NCBI GenBank assembly: GCA_002422545.1 | Contig: DIWF01000036.1 | Span: 1 to 64,000, forward strand | Length of the DNA: 64,000 nucleotides | Reading direction: 5' to 3' | Source: Firmicutes bacterium UBA6113 | Lineage (GTDB): Bacteria > Bacillota > Clostridia > Tissierellales > Sedimentibacteraceae | Shown here: in pieces, positions 33,529 through 43,531 of the stretch | How the letters are laid out: each line of letters opens with the position of its first letter | Position numbering within the stretch: position 1 is the first letter of the stretch | Notes under the pieces: model-generated | Seen by the model: the letters and a program-made list of their open reading frames with translations, nothing else | The model's database searches: none | What the model was told of the DNA's origin: nothing | Translations under genes and position numbers: made by a program

Positions 33529-34593
33529 ATGATTGAAAAACTGATTAGTTATTTAAGCGAAAACAAAATTGGAGGCTTTTTTATAGCACGGCCTCAAAAT
33601 GTTAGGTATATAAGCGGTTATACAGGTGAAGATTCATATTTGTTCATTACAGATACGGAAAAATTCTTTATAACAGACCCACGATACACCGAACAAGCTC
33701 AGCATGAATGCCCGGATTTTACCATAGTAAACTGGAGAGAATATGGAAAAACATTGCCTGCTGCCATTAAATCAACAATAGAAAAAACTTCCGTAAAAAG
33801 TTTTGGATTTGAAGGAGATTTTGTAACATACAACATATACAAAGAACTTACATTTGAAAATAAGGCAGAAGCAGTTGCCTTGAACGGAATAATAGAAAGC
33901 TTCAGGTCAATCAAGACTCCTGAAGAAATTCACAATCTGCGTGCTGCCTGCCAGATTGCAGACAGAGCATTTGAAAGAATCATAAGAGACATCAGAGTTG
34001 GAATAACAGAAAAAGAATTAGCATCAAATCTTTCCCATTACATGGTTATGGAAGGAGCCGACACAAAACCCTACGGCAACATATTGATTTCAGGAAAGAG
34101 AACGTCCTTGCTTCATGGAATTCCTTCAAACAAAACAATTGAATACGGTGACTTCGTTCTTATGGATTACGGCTGCGGTTACAAAGGATATCTTTCAGAT
34201 ATGACAAGGACTGTGGTTGTTGGAAAAGCCACTGAAAAACAAAAAGAAGTTTATGCTTTAGAAAAGAAAATGCTTGAAGATTCAACAGCAATGATGAAAG
34301 CAGGAACACCGGCAACTGATGTCTACAACGCTTCAGTGGAAGCAATAAAAGACACGGAATACTTCAAATATCACTACAATGGAATAGGTCACGGCATAGG
34401 TTTGTTTGTCCATGAAATACCTTTTATGGGTCCCCGTTCAAATGAAATATTAAAAGAAAATAACGTAATAACCATCGAACCCGGAATTTATATACCTGAC
34501 TGGGGCGGAGTAAGAATAGAAGACCAGGTATTGATTACCAGTGATGGCAATGAAGTGCTGACAAGCTCCGTGAGAGACCTCATAGAACTTTAA
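33529..34593 (+). CDS. Xaa-Pro aminopeptidase/dipeptidase (M24)
   Basis: Cytoplasmic metallopeptidase of 354 residues that removes residues next to proline from imported peptides. An N-terminal creatinase-like domain (about 1-125; GGFFIARPQNVRYISGYTGE) precedes the pita-bread catalytic domain. The five metal ligands are seen in LMDYGCGY, SDMTRTVV, GHGIGLFVHE, ITIEPGIY and VRIEDQV. GAGGGG lies six bases before the chosen ATG at 33529, whereas the open frame starts at 33505. It sits between oppA and oppB, which ties peptide uptake to breakdown. Confidence 0.92.
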   Translation: MIEKLISYLSENKIGGFFIARPQNVRYISGYTGEDSYLFITDTEKFFITDPRYTEQAQHECPDFTIVNWREYGKTLPAAIKSTIEKTSVKSFGFEGDFVTYNIYKELTFENKAEAVALNGIIESFRSIKTPEEIHNLRAACQIADRAFERIIRDIRVGITEKELASNLSHYMVMEGADTKPYGNILISGKRTSLLHGIPSNKTIEYGDFVLMDYGCGYKGYLSDMTRTVVVGKATEKQKEVYALEKKMLEDSTAMMKAGTPATDVYNASVEAIKDTEYFKYHYNGIGHGIGLFVHEIPFMGPRSNEILKENNVITIEPGIYIPDWGGVRIEDQVLITSDGNEVLTSSVRDLIEL

Positions 34594-34641
34594 ACACATC
34601 ATTTAATTCCGGAACATGAAATATTAAAAAGAGGTGATTAT

Positions 34642-35562
34642 GTGCGTAAATATATTTTTAAAAGAGTGATAATTTCTTTTGTTACAATATGGGTGCTGGC
34701 TACAATTGTATTCATTCTCGTGAGACTCATGCCGGGAGACCCTTTTTCAAGCGACAAAATGACGCCAGAAATAAAAGCAAACATTGAAAGTTACTATGGT
34801 TTTGATAAGCCGCTGATTGAGCAGTATTTCACTTACATGAAAAACATCGTAAAAGGTGACTTTGGATATTCCATGAAATATGTGAACCAGTCTGTAAATA
34901 AGATTATTGCTGACTCGTTTCCCTACTCATTTGATTTGGGAATGAGAGCATTGTCCCTATCCATTTCTCTGGGCCTTGTTTTTGGAATTATTGCAGCCCT
35001 GTACAGGGGAAAGCAGCTTGACTATGTATGTGTAATAATTGCAATAATAGGAACTTCTGTTCCTGATTTTATAATAGGAGCGATGCTGCAATATTTTTTC
35101 GGCATAAAATGGGGGCTGTTTCCCGTTGCACAATACCAAGGAATCAAGCACACAATATTGCCGTCAATAGCTCTTGGTTTTTATACAATGGCCATGGTTT
35201 CCAGGCTTATGAGAGCAAGTATGCTTGAAGTTGTTCAGCAGGATTACATAAAGACTGCAAAGTCAAAGGGAATATCCAAATTCAGAATAACTTACAAACA
35301 TCAAATAAGAAATGCAATTATGCCCGTTGTAACTGTTCTTGGTCCCACTGTGGCAAGCGTACTGACGGGAACATTTGTAATCGAATCAATTTATGCAATA
35401 CCGGGAATGGGAAAATACTATGTTCAAAGCGTGCAGAATCTTGATTATTCACTGATACTTGGAATGACCATTTTTTATGGTGCTTTTCTGGTTCTGGCAA
35501 ATATGATAGTCGATATACTGTATGGCGTAATAGATCCTAGAATAAGGGTTTCAGGAAGGTAG
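34642..35562 (+). CDS. oppB: Oligopeptide ABC transporter permease OppB
   Basis: Membrane permease of 306 residues with about six helices. It starts with RKYIFKRVIISFVTIWVLATIVFILVRLMPGDPF, the hallmark of OppB/DppB proteins, and carries the EAA loop (SMLEVVQQDYIKTAKSKGISKFRI, about 195-218) that docks the ATPases. The start is GTG at 34642 behind AGAGGTG. It works with OppC as the membrane channel. Seven bases separate it from oppC. Confidence 0.94.
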   Translation: MRKYIFKRVIISFVTIWVLATIVFILVRLMPGDPFSSDKMTPEIKANIESYYGFDKPLIEQYFTYMKNIVKGDFGYSMKYVNQSVNKIIADSFPYSFDLGMRALSLSISLGLVFGIIAALYRGKQLDYVCVIIAIIGTSVPDFIIGAMLQYFFGIKWGLFPVAQYQGIKHTILPSIALGFYTMAMVSRLMRASMLEVVQQDYIKTAKSKGISKFRITYKHQIRNAIMPVVTVLGPTVASVLTGTFVIESIYAIPGMGKYYVQSVQNLDYSLILGMTIFYGAFLVLANMIVDILYGVIDPRIRVSGR

Positions 35563-35569
35563 GTACAGC

Positions 35570-36505
35570 ATGGAAGACATTAAATCATCATTTGATAGGT
35601 CGCAGTTTATAACTGTAGGGAAAAATTCGGAAAAAATGGAATCCATCACAAGGCCTAATCTTACATATTGGAAAGATGCCTGGAGGCGAATAAAGAAAAA
35701 CAAGGTCGCATTTTCCGGCTTGGTAATACTTATAATATACGTTGTACTGGCAATATTCGGACCCATTATCAGCCAATACGGTTACAACGACATAGATTCA
35801 TCGCGAATGAATCAATTTATTTCATCTTCTCACTGGTTTGGTACAGATGAACTTGGAAGAGACTTGTGGACGAGAGTTTGGAGGGGCGCGAGAGTATCCC
35901 TGGCAATAGGTTTTATTTCCACAATACTTAACACAGTAATAGGAGGGCTGGTAGGCGGTATATCCGGATATTACGGAGGTGCCCTGGATTCGGTTCTCAT
36001 GAGAATCATAGACATTTTGTACGGTATCCCCTACCTAATTGTAGCAATACTTGTAATGGTTGTGCTGGGAACAGGGATAACGTCGTTGATTGTTGCAATG
36101 GTCATTGTTGGTTGGATAGGAACAGCCAGGTTTGTCAGAGGTGAGGTACTGAGGCTAAAGGAACAGGATTTCATTGCAGCGGCAAAAGTTCTTGGAGTAA
36201 GCGACTTAACAATAATAGTCAAACACATAATACCAAACGTTATGGGACTGATAATAACAAATTTGACTATGGCAGTTCCAAAGGCAATATTCAATGAAGC
36301 ATTTTTAAGCTACATAGGTCTTGGAATTGCCCCTCCTGAATGCAGCTGGGGAATTCTTGCCAAATCAGGTGTTAAAATGCTTAGAATATATCCTTACCAG
36401 CTTTTTATACCATCATTTTTCATTTGTACAACCATGCTTGCTTTAAATCTCTTGGGTGATGGACTAAGAGATGCACTAGACCCAAGGCTCAGAGGCACAG
36501 AGTAG
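35570..36505 (+). CDS. oppC: Oligopeptide ABC transporter permease OppC
   Basis: Second membrane permease, 311 residues. It has the long cytoplasmic N-terminal tail of OppC/DppC (helix one starts near residue 45 with KNKVAFSGLVILIIYVV), then SSHWFGTDELGRDLWTRVWRGARVSLAIGF and the EAA loop EVLRLKEQDFIAAAKVLGVSDLTI (about 192-215). The C-terminus LLGDGLRDALDPRLRG is the typical family ending. It is part of the oppA-pepQ-oppBCDF operon. Confidence 0.94.
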   Translation: MEDIKSSFDRSQFITVGKNSEKMESITRPNLTYWKDAWRRIKKNKVAFSGLVILIIYVVLAIFGPIISQYGYNDIDSSRMNQFISSSHWFGTDELGRDLWTRVWRGARVSLAIGFISTILNTVIGGLVGGISGYYGGALDSVLMRIIDILYGIPYLIVAILVMVVLGTGITSLIVAMVIVGWIGTARFVRGEVLRLKEQDFIAAAKVLGVSDLTIIVKHIIPNVMGLIITNLTMAVPKAIFNEAFLSYIGLGIAPPECSWGILAKSGVKMLRIYPYQLFIPSFFICTTMLALNLLGDGLRDALDPRLRGTE

Positions 36506-36521
36506 AAAAGGAAGTGATAAA

Positions 36522-37550
36522 ATGGGAAAAATATTGGAAGTAAAAGATTTGAGTTTTTCTTTCTGCACGTATGGCGGAATTGTAAAGGCAGTAAGAGGTG
36601 TGGACTTTGATGTGAACGAAGGCGAGATTGTTGGAATTGTTGGTGAATCAGGCTGCGGAAAAAGTGTGACTGCACAATGCCTGGTAAGACTTAATCCAGA
36701 ACCACCGGGATTTTTCGAGAATGGTTCCATTCAATACAAGGGAACTGAAATAATAACCATGACAGACAAGGAAATGAGAAAAATAAGGGGGGTGGAAATA
36801 GGTTTCATATTTCAGGACCCCATGACATCATTAAATCCGACCATGAAAATCGGTAAGCAAATAGAAGAAATATTTGTTCAAAGAAATATGTATAACAAAA
36901 AAGAATTGAAGGAAAAAGCATTGGAAATATTGAAGTTGGTGGGTATTTCAGATGGAGAAAGAAGATACAATCAATATCCTCATGAACTGAGCGGAGGTAT
37001 GAAACAAAGGGTCATGATTGCAATAGCTCTCGTGGGCAACCCAAGCATCATCATTGCCGATGAACCAACCACTTCACTTGATGTTACCATAGAAGCGCAA
37101 ATTCTTGACTTGCTGAGAGATCTGCAAAAAAAGTTAAATACATCAATAATCCTTATAACTCACGACCTGGGAGTAATAGCTAAAATGTGCGACAGAGTGC
37201 TTGTCATGTACGGCGGCAAGATTGTTGAAAGAGGAATGGTTGATGATATATTCTACAACACAAAGCATCCTTACACATCAGGACTCCTTGGCTCAATTGC
37301 AAGTCTTGAAACAGAAAAGGATGAAGAGCTCGAACCAATTGAAGGCACTCCCCCTGACTTGTTTTCACCTCCTGCCGGATGTCCATTTGCTGCAAGATGT
37401 GAATATGCTATGGAAATATGCTATCAAGCAATGCCGCCTGAATACCAATTAGCCGACAACCACACCACCATGTGCTGGCTGCAGCATGAATATGCAAAAG
37501 CTATAGATTTACCTTGCAAGAAAAAATTGAAAAATGAGGTGATGCAATGA
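36522..37550 (+). CDS. oppD: Oligopeptide ABC transporter ATPase OppD
   Basis: ATP-hydrolysing subunit, 342 residues. Walker A GESGCGKS, Q loop FIFQDPMTSLNPTM, signature LSGGMKQR, Walker B IIIADEPTTSLD and the switch His in LITHDLG are all intact. The C-terminal extension with CPFAARCEYAMEIC-type cysteines is characteristic of OppD/DppD and may bind an iron-sulfur cluster in some members. Its stop overlaps the oppF start (ATGA). Confidence 0.95.
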   Translation: MGKILEVKDLSFSFCTYGGIVKAVRGVDFDVNEGEIVGIVGESGCGKSVTAQCLVRLNPEPPGFFENGSIQYKGTEIITMTDKEMRKIRGVEIGFIFQDPMTSLNPTMKIGKQIEEIFVQRNMYNKKELKEKALEILKLVGISDGERRYNQYPHELSGGMKQRVMIAIALVGNPSIIIADEPTTSLDVTIEAQILDLLRDLQKKLNTSIILITHDLGVIAKMCDRVLVMYGGKIVERGMVDDIFYNTKHPYTSGLLGSIASLETEKDEELEPIEGTPPDLFSPPAGCPFAARCEYAMEICYQAMPPEYQLADNHTTMCWLQHEYAKAIDLPCKKKLKNEVMQ

Positions 37551-38512
37551 CAGTTGAAAAACAACCTCTCATTCGGGTGCAAAACTTAAGCAAGTATTTT
37601 CAATTAAATAAGAAAGAAACATTAAAAGCTGTTGAAGATGTATCTTTTGATATATATGAAGGCGAAACAGTGGGTTTGGTGGGCGAATCAGGATGCGGGA
37701 AATCAACAACAGGCAGATGCCTTGTGAAACTGTATGATCCCACTAAGGGCACTGTTCTTTACAACGGAAAAGACATATTCGATGTTAAAAACAAGGAAGA
37801 AAAACTCGAGTACTGCAAAAACACTCAGATGATATTTCAAAATCCATATTCTTCATTGAATCCGAGAATGACTGTGAAGGACATAGTTGGTGAAGGAATA
37901 AAGCTTCACGAAAAAATATCCGACAGAGAACTGGATGAAAAAATAGAAACCCTTTTAAAAGCTGTAGGACTTAACAGGGACCACATGTCAAGATTCCCCC
38001 ATGAATTTTCAGGCGGACAAAGGCAGCGCATAGGCATTGCAAGAGCATTGTCCGTAAATCCGAAGTTCATAGTATGCGATGAGCCCATATCAGCCCTGGA
38101 TGTTTCTATACAGGCGCAGGTGCTCAATATGCTTAAGAAGCTACAGAAGGACAGGGGACTTACATTCCTCTTCATAGCCCATGATTTAAGCGTTGTTAAA
38201 TACATTTCAGACAAGGTAATAGTTATGTATCTCGGTATGATTGTAGAACAGGCGGATGCTGAGGAACTCTATAGAAATCCGATTCATCCTTACACAAAAG
38301 CTCTGTTGTCGGCAATACCTGAAGCTGATCCCAATATAGCAAAGAACAAGCAAAGGATTATGCTCAAGGGTGAAATTCCAAGCCCTATAAATCCACAGGA
38401 ATGCTGCAGATTTGCTGAAAGATGCGCAAATGCAAAATCTATATGCCGTGAATCAATCCCTCCTCTCAAATCCTATGGCAATTTTCATAAAGTTGCATGT
38501 CATATGATTTAA
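37547..38512 (+). CDS. oppF: Oligopeptide ABC transporter ATPase OppF
   Basis: Second ATPase, 321 residues, forming a heterodimer with OppD. Walker A GESGCGKST, Q loop MIFQNPYSSLNPRM, signature FSGGQRQR, Walker B FIVCDEPISALD and His switch FIAHDLS are intact. The C-terminal CCRFAERCANAKSIC cluster matches the OppF/DppF type. It overlaps oppD by four bases and closes the operon before a strong terminator. Confidence 0.95.
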   Translation: MTVEKQPLIRVQNLSKYFQLNKKETLKAVEDVSFDIYEGETVGLVGESGCGKSTTGRCLVKLYDPTKGTVLYNGKDIFDVKNKEEKLEYCKNTQMIFQNPYSSLNPRMTVKDIVGEGIKLHEKISDRELDEKIETLLKAVGLNRDHMSRFPHEFSGGQRQRIGIARALSVNPKFIVCDEPISALDVSIQAQVLNMLKKLQKDRGLTFLFIAHDLSVVKYISDKVIVMYLGMIVEQADAEELYRNPIHPYTKALLSAIPEADPNIAKNKQRIMLKGEIPSPINPQECCRFAERCANAKSICRESIPPLKSYGNFHKVACHMI

Positions 38513-38528
38513 TTCAGCATCTTTCATT

Positions 38529-38562
38529 AAAAAAAGCTTTATGAAATTCATAAAGCTTTTTT
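38529..38562. terminator. Bidirectional terminator between oppF and ligA
   Basis: AAAAAGCTTTATGAA (38531-38545) pairs with TTCATAAAGCTTTTT (38547-38561 allowing one loop base). A run of A on one side and T on the other suit termination of the convergent opp and pcrA-ligA units. Confidence 0.9.
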
Positions 38563-38576
38563 ATATTTCTATGCAT

Positions 38577-40547
38577 TTATTCCGGTACGATACCGTTGTT
38601 GAGCCACTCAACAAACTGGCTTTCTGTGATTATATTAATGCCTAGCTCTTTGGCTTTTTTATTTTTGGATGAATTGGAGAGGTTGTCGTTGTTAATCAGG
38701 AAATTTGTTTTGCTTGTTACGCTCCCTGTGACCTTGCCTCCCCTTTTTTCAATTTCTTCCTTAAGTTCGTCTCTGTTTTTAAACTGTTCCACAGAGCCCG
38801 TAATTACAAAATTTATATTTTCAAAAACCTGCGGTTCATTGTTTTCCTCTGCTTCTTCAAGCTCCACTTCCCTTAAGAGATCTTCAACTATGACTTTTCT
38901 TTTTTCGTCGCTGAAGAATTTAACGTAAACATTTGCCATGACATCTCCAATGCCGCCGATTTCTATGAGGTCCTCAAATGATGCGCTTTGAATTTTGCTC
39001 CAGTTGTTACCGAACTTCCTGCTTATGAGCTTTGCATTTGAAAGTCCCACATTTGGTATGCCAAGGCTGTAAAGAAGCCTTGCTGCCGTTGTCTTTCTTG
39101 ATTTTTTTACGCTTGCAGAGAGGTTTTTGAATGATTTCTCTCCAAAGCCTTCCATTTCAACAATTTCGTCTTTGAACTTTTCTACATGGAAAATGTCAGC
39201 AAGTTCCTTTATCATGCCCTTTGCAATGAGTTTTTCCAGTGTTGCTTCCGATAAACCTTCTATGTTTATGGCATCCCTGCTTACAAAATGAGTGAAAGAT
39301 TTTATTTGCTTTGCAAGACAATCATCATTCATGCAGTAAAGAGTTTTTATGTCATTTTCATTTTTAATTTTTACTTCTCCTCCGCAGACAGGACAACTGT
39401 CCGGTATACGGATATTACAACTTCTTGTAATGTTGTCTGAAATCTGTGGAATTATCATGTTTGCCTTGTATACCGTTATGGTGTCGCCAATGCCAAGATC
39501 AAGGTTTTCCATAATGCTTAAGTTGTGCACACTGGCACGGCTCACGGTTGTTCCTTCAAGCTCCACAGGCTCAAACACCGCTATGGGGTTTATAAGTCCT
39601 GTTCTTGAAGCACTCCACTCTATTTCAATGAGTTTTGTTTCCTTGATTTCATCACGCCACTTGAATGCAATTGAATCCCTTGGAAATTTGGCAGTTGCTC
39701 CAAGAGATTCCCCATATGTAATGTTGTCGTAGGTTAGAACCAATCCATCTGAAGGAAGACCGTTTTCAGCAACATTTTCCGCAAACCACTTCACAGTTTC
39801 TTCAATGTTATCCCCATTCACTTTCTTGTATTCCACAGTTCCAAATCCCTGGCTTTTTAGCCATTCAACCTGTTGTATCCTTGAATTTAGAAACTCTTCT
39901 CCATCAGCCCTCACAAGAGAAAATGCATAAAAACGAACATTCCTTTCAGCAGTGATTTTGTTGTTGAGTTGTCTTACGGAACCGCTGCAAAGATTTCTCG
40001 GATTTTTGTACTTTGCATCGGCATCCGGAATTTCACTGTTGATTTTTTCAAAGTCGCTGTAGCTTATAACTGCTTCACCGCGCAATATGAGTGTTTTTTT
40101 GTGAGGTATCACTACAGGCAAATTTACAAACACCTTGGCATTGTTTGTTATGACTTCGCCTATTTCTCCGTTTCCTCTTGTAACTGCCTTAAGAAGGCTG
40201 CCGTTTTCATATGTCAGCACTATTGTAAGGCCGTCAAGCTTCCATGAAAGCATCCCTTCGTTTTGTCCCAGCCATTCCTTTAGGGCAGAAACTTCCTTTG
40301 TTTTGTCAAGGGAAAGCATGGGCTTGTCGTGCCGCTCCTTGGGAAGGTTTGATAAAAGCTCATACCCCACATGAATTGTGGGGCTGTTGGACAACACAGT
40401 ACCTGTTTCCTTTTCCAGTCGTTCAAGCTCATCATAAAGCTTGTCGTATTCCAAGTTGGACATTATTTCCCTGTTTTCCTGGTAATATGCCTTGCCTGCC
40501 TTGTTTAAAATCTCTATTTTTTCTTTCATTAATTGAAGCTTATCCAT
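38577..40547 (-). CDS. ligA: NAD+-dependent DNA ligase
   Basis: Seals nicks in DNA using NAD+. The 656-residue protein has the usual order: NAD-binding Ia domain (AYYQENREIMSNLEYDKLY), the adenylation domain with the active-site lysine in SWKLDGLTI (about 103), RGEAVISY and PRNLCSGSVRQLN, an OB fold, a four-cysteine zinc finger (CPVCGG...CMNDDC, about 390-410), helix-hairpin-helix repeats and a C-terminal BRCT domain (FVITGSVEQFKNRDELKEEIEKRG). It is 12 bases downstream of pcrA, a common Firmicute pairing. The N-terminal motifs are a little divergent from classical LigA, so it could be a second, specialised ligase; this cannot be settled from one locus. Confidence 0.94.
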   Translation of the reverse strand: MDKLQLMKEKIEILNKAGKAYYQENREIMSNLEYDKLYDELERLEKETGTVLSNSPTIHVGYELLSNLPKERHDKPMLSLDKTKEVSALKEWLGQNEGMLSWKLDGLTIVLTYENGSLLKAVTRGNGEIGEVITNNAKVFVNLPVVIPHKKTLILRGEAVISYSDFEKINSEIPDADAKYKNPRNLCSGSVRQLNNKITAERNVRFYAFSLVRADGEEFLNSRIQQVEWLKSQGFGTVEYKKVNGDNIEETVKWFAENVAENGLPSDGLVLTYDNITYGESLGATAKFPRDSIAFKWRDEIKETKLIEIEWSASRTGLINPIAVFEPVELEGTTVSRASVHNLSIMENLDLGIGDTITVYKANMIIPQISDNITRSCNIRIPDSCPVCGGEVKIKNENDIKTLYCMNDDCLAKQIKSFTHFVSRDAINIEGLSEATLEKLIAKGMIKELADIFHVEKFKDEIVEMEGFGEKSFKNLSASVKKSRKTTAARLLYSLGIPNVGLSNAKLISRKFGNNWSKIQSASFEDLIEIGGIGDVMANVYVKFFSDEKRKVIVEDLLREVELEEAEENNEPQVFENINFVITGSVEQFKNRDELKEEIEKRGGKVTGSVTSKTNFLINNDNLSNSSKNKKAKELGINIITESQFVEWLNNGIVPE

Positions 40548-40559
40548 ATTGCACCTTCA

Positions 40560-42827
40560 TCACTGTATTTTCTCAATTGGAGCATAGCCTAAAATGACAT
40601 TTTTTATTCCTTTGTTTTCAAATGCGATCACAGCTATTGTTGTGCTGCCGTCTTTTTTAAGCTGGACTACAGTTCCTTCTCCCCATGCCTTGTGCATTAT
40701 TCTGTCCCCTGCCTCTATGCTGTCAGACTTAAGACGAGGCTTCTTTTCTTCCTCATAGGTTGAACTTCCCTTGAAGAACGTGTCTTTCACAAAGGACGGT
40801 TTTTTCCTGGTACTGCCGAAACTTTCTGAGCTTCCAAAACCACCGAATGCTTCATCCATCATTTCCATTTTCTTGGCTGCAAATGCGAGCGGATTTTCTT
40901 CTTCTATGCATTCTCTGGGTATTTCCTTAAGAAATCTTGACTTTGATTTCATCTCATGGTTACCAAATCGCATTCTGTCATTGGCGTGGGTAATGTAAAG
41001 CATTCTTTTGGCCCTGGTTATTGCCACATAGAAAAGCCTTCTTTCCTCTTCAATATCATCATCACTTTCTTCGTCCTGATGTATTATGGGGAATATTCCT
41101 TCCTCCAGGCCTGTTATGAACACCGTGTCGTATTCAAGACCCTTGGCTGCATGTACAGTCATGAGCGTTACACAGTCAACTTTTTCCTCGGTCTTGTCTA
41201 CATCAGCAAGAAGTGAAATGTGGGCCAGGAAATCCTCAAGGCTGTTTTCCTCGTATCTTTCCTCGAAATCCTTGGCTGCAGACAGGAATTCATCCACGTT
41301 GTCCACACGACTTCTTCCTTCTATGGTATCATCCTCCATAAGCATGTTTTTATACCCAGTGTCTTCCCACACTGTTTGTATAAATTCGGAAACAGGCATT
41401 ACATCCTTTTTAATCATGAGCATTTCCATCATGGAAACAAAATCCCCAATGCTTTTTGAAGCCGACGGAGTAAGTCCCAGGTCGCTTGATTCAAAGCAGG
41501 CCTCAAACATGGATATTCCATTTTTGTTGGCGCAGTCTGTCAATATTTCTATAGTCCTGGCCCCTATTTTTCTCTTGGGCACATTTATTATTCTGTCAAG
41601 GCTAAGGCCGTCCTTCTGGTTGTAAATGAGCATCAGGTAGGCCACAAGATCTTTTATTTCTTTTCTTTCATAGAACTTCTGTCCGCCCACAATCTTGTAA
41701 GGAATTCCTTCCCTCATGAGCCCTTCCTCCAGGGCTCTTGACTGGGCATTTGTTCTGTAAAGAACAGCCATGTCTGAATATTCAACATTGTTGTCCCTGT
41801 TTTCCTTTTTCATGAGGGAAGCAACTGTGAATGCTTCGTCCTTTTCATTGTCCATTTCAAAAATTCTTATTAAATTGCCGTTCTGGAAATCTGTATATAA
41901 ATTTTTTCCCTTTCTCTGGCTGTTGTTCTTGATAACTCCGTTAGCAGCACTTAATATAACATTTGTGGAGCGGTAATTTTTTTCAAGCTTTACAGTCTTG
42001 GCTCCTTCAAAATCATTTTCAAAGTTAAGTATATTTGTTATGTCTGCGCCTCTCCAGCCATAAATGGACTGGTCGTCGTCGCCTACAACAAACACGTTGT
42101 TTTCGCCGCCTTTTTTCTTACCCAGTAATTTAACAAGGTTGTACTGAATGTTGTTTGTGTCTTGATACTCGTCCACAAGTATGTACTTGAATCTTTCCTG
42201 GTAAGAATCCCTTATATCCTGCTCACTTTCAAGAAGTTCCAGAGCCTTTATCAAAAGGTCGTCAAAGTCTAGGGCATTTGCTGTCTTAAGTTTCTTTTCA
42301 TAAAGAGCGTAGACGTCGCCCACATTTCTGTGGTAGAAGCTGCCGTAATGCTCAGAAGTGAACTTGTCCGGATTTACCCTGTTGTTTTTCTCGTTGCTTA
42401 TTATTGATTTAATTACATTTGAATTGTATTTTTTTACATCAAGATCAAGTTCTTTGATGCAGTCTTTTATGAGTGTTTTCTGGTCGCTGGTGTCATATAT
42501 TATAAAATTTCTGTCATAGCCTATTCTGTCTATGTCTCTTCTGAGTATGCGGACGCAAACAGAATGGAATGTTCCAATCCACATCTTATCAACCGAATAA
42601 TCAATGAGCTGTGATATTCTTTCCTTCATCTCATTTGCTGCTTTGTTTGTAAACGTAATGGCAAGAATTTCCCAGGGCATTGCCTTTCTTGTGCCTATTA
42701 AATTTGCAATTCTGTGAGTAAGAACCCTTGTCTTGCCTGTTCCTGCCCCTGCAATAACAAGTATGGGACCCTTGTCATGAGCTGCAGCTTCTCTTTGTTT
42801 TTCGTTAAGTGTATTTAATAATTCCAT
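40560..42827 (-). CDS. pcrA: ATP-dependent DNA helicase PcrA (UvrD family)
   Basis: Superfamily 1 3'-5' helicase for repair and removal of RecA filaments, 755 residues. All helicase motifs are visible: Q motif LNEKQREAA, Walker A IAGAGTGKTRVLTHR, AITFTNKAANEMKER, Walker B LVDEYQDTN, VVGDDDQSIYGWRGAD, LEKNYRSTNVIL and VTLMTVHAAKGLEYDTVFI with YVAITRAKRMLYI. The C-terminal domain ends with the RNA-polymerase-binding Tudor-like fold (GDRIMHKAWGEGTVVQL...). The start at 42827 follows CGGAGG; the longer open frame to 42890 is unlikely to be used. Confidence 0.96.
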   Translation of the reverse strand: MELLNTLNEKQREAAAHDKGPILVIAGAGTGKTRVLTHRIANLIGTRKAMPWEILAITFTNKAANEMKERISQLIDYSVDKMWIGTFHSVCVRILRRDIDRIGYDRNFIIYDTSDQKTLIKDCIKELDLDVKKYNSNVIKSIISNEKNNRVNPDKFTSEHYGSFYHRNVGDVYALYEKKLKTANALDFDDLLIKALELLESEQDIRDSYQERFKYILVDEYQDTNNIQYNLVKLLGKKKGGENNVFVVGDDDQSIYGWRGADITNILNFENDFEGAKTVKLEKNYRSTNVILSAANGVIKNNSQRKGKNLYTDFQNGNLIRIFEMDNEKDEAFTVASLMKKENRDNNVEYSDMAVLYRTNAQSRALEEGLMREGIPYKIVGGQKFYERKEIKDLVAYLMLIYNQKDGLSLDRIINVPKRKIGARTIEILTDCANKNGISMFEACFESSDLGLTPSASKSIGDFVSMMEMLMIKKDVMPVSEFIQTVWEDTGYKNMLMEDDTIEGRSRVDNVDEFLSAAKDFEERYEENSLEDFLAHISLLADVDKTEEKVDCVTLMTVHAAKGLEYDTVFITGLEEGIFPIIHQDEESDDDIEEERRLFYVAITRAKRMLYITHANDRMRFGNHEMKSKSRFLKEIPRECIEEENPLAFAAKKMEMMDEAFGGFGSSESFGSTRKKPSFVKDTFFKGSSTYEEEKKPRLKSDSIEAGDRIMHKAWGEGTVVQLKKDGSTTIAVIAFENKGIKNVILGYAPIEKIQ

Positions 42828-43053
42828 TTTTCCTCCGCAATATTTAACTCTTGGCCTATAAATTATATCACAGTCATCCTGCCTCCTCAATACATTAATT
42901 TTTCATTAACCTTTGTCGTCGTTTTAAATCATTTTGTATTTTAGAACAATAGTGTATATTTTTAAAAATTTGTATTTTTTAAGAACAATTTTGTTTACAA
43001 CAAATAAATTACGGTATAAGTATAATAAGCAATCTTTTTAGTTGGAGGAAACC

Positions 43054-43494
43054 ATGAAAAAAATATTAGTCCCTGTGGACGGTTCAACCGCTTCCCAGAA
43101 AGCGGCAACGAAGGCCATGGAAATTGCCAGACAATTTGGTGCAAGCATAACATTCATAACTGTAATACTGGAACCGGATTTATCAAAATACAACAAGTTT
43201 GGTGTGCTGATAGATCCTGACATGAAAAAATTAAAAGAAAAACTGAAAGAAAACGAAAAGAAAATGTTGGATTCCGTATTAAATAGCTTGGATTTAAGCG
43301 ATGTTCAAACAACTGAAAAAGTAATTGCCGGAGTTGCCTATGAAGAAATATTAAAAGAAGCTGAAGAAGGAAATTATGACATGATTGTAATCGGTCAGAG
43401 AGGATTTACGAAAGTAAAACGTTTCTTCCTGGGTTCCGTGGCATACAGAGTAGTGTCAGACGCAGTTTGTCCGGTCCTTGTAGTTCATGAATAA
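43054..43494 (+). CDS. Universal stress protein (UspA family), copy 1
   Basis: Small cytoplasmic nucleotide-binding protein of 146 residues. It begins KKILVPVDGSTASQKAATKA (Asp of the ATP site) and ends with the ATP-binding motif G-2X-G-9X-GS (GQRGFTKVKRFFLGS), so it is in the ATP-binding subfamily. GGAGG lies just before the ATG. The gene is followed by a paralogue 37 bases downstream. A weak promoter (TTGTTT, 18-base gap, TATAAG at 43015-43020) precedes it. The process it serves is unknown. Confidence 0.9.
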   Translation: MKKILVPVDGSTASQKAATKAMEIARQFGASITFITVILEPDLSKYNKFGVLIDPDMKKLKEKLKENEKKMLDSVLNSLDLSDVQTTEKVIAGVAYEEILKEAEEGNYDMIVIGQRGFTKVKRFFLGSVAYRVVSDAVCPVLVVHE

Positions 43495-43531
43495 CATTTA
43501 TAAAAGATAAAGACTCAGAAAGGTGGTTCAT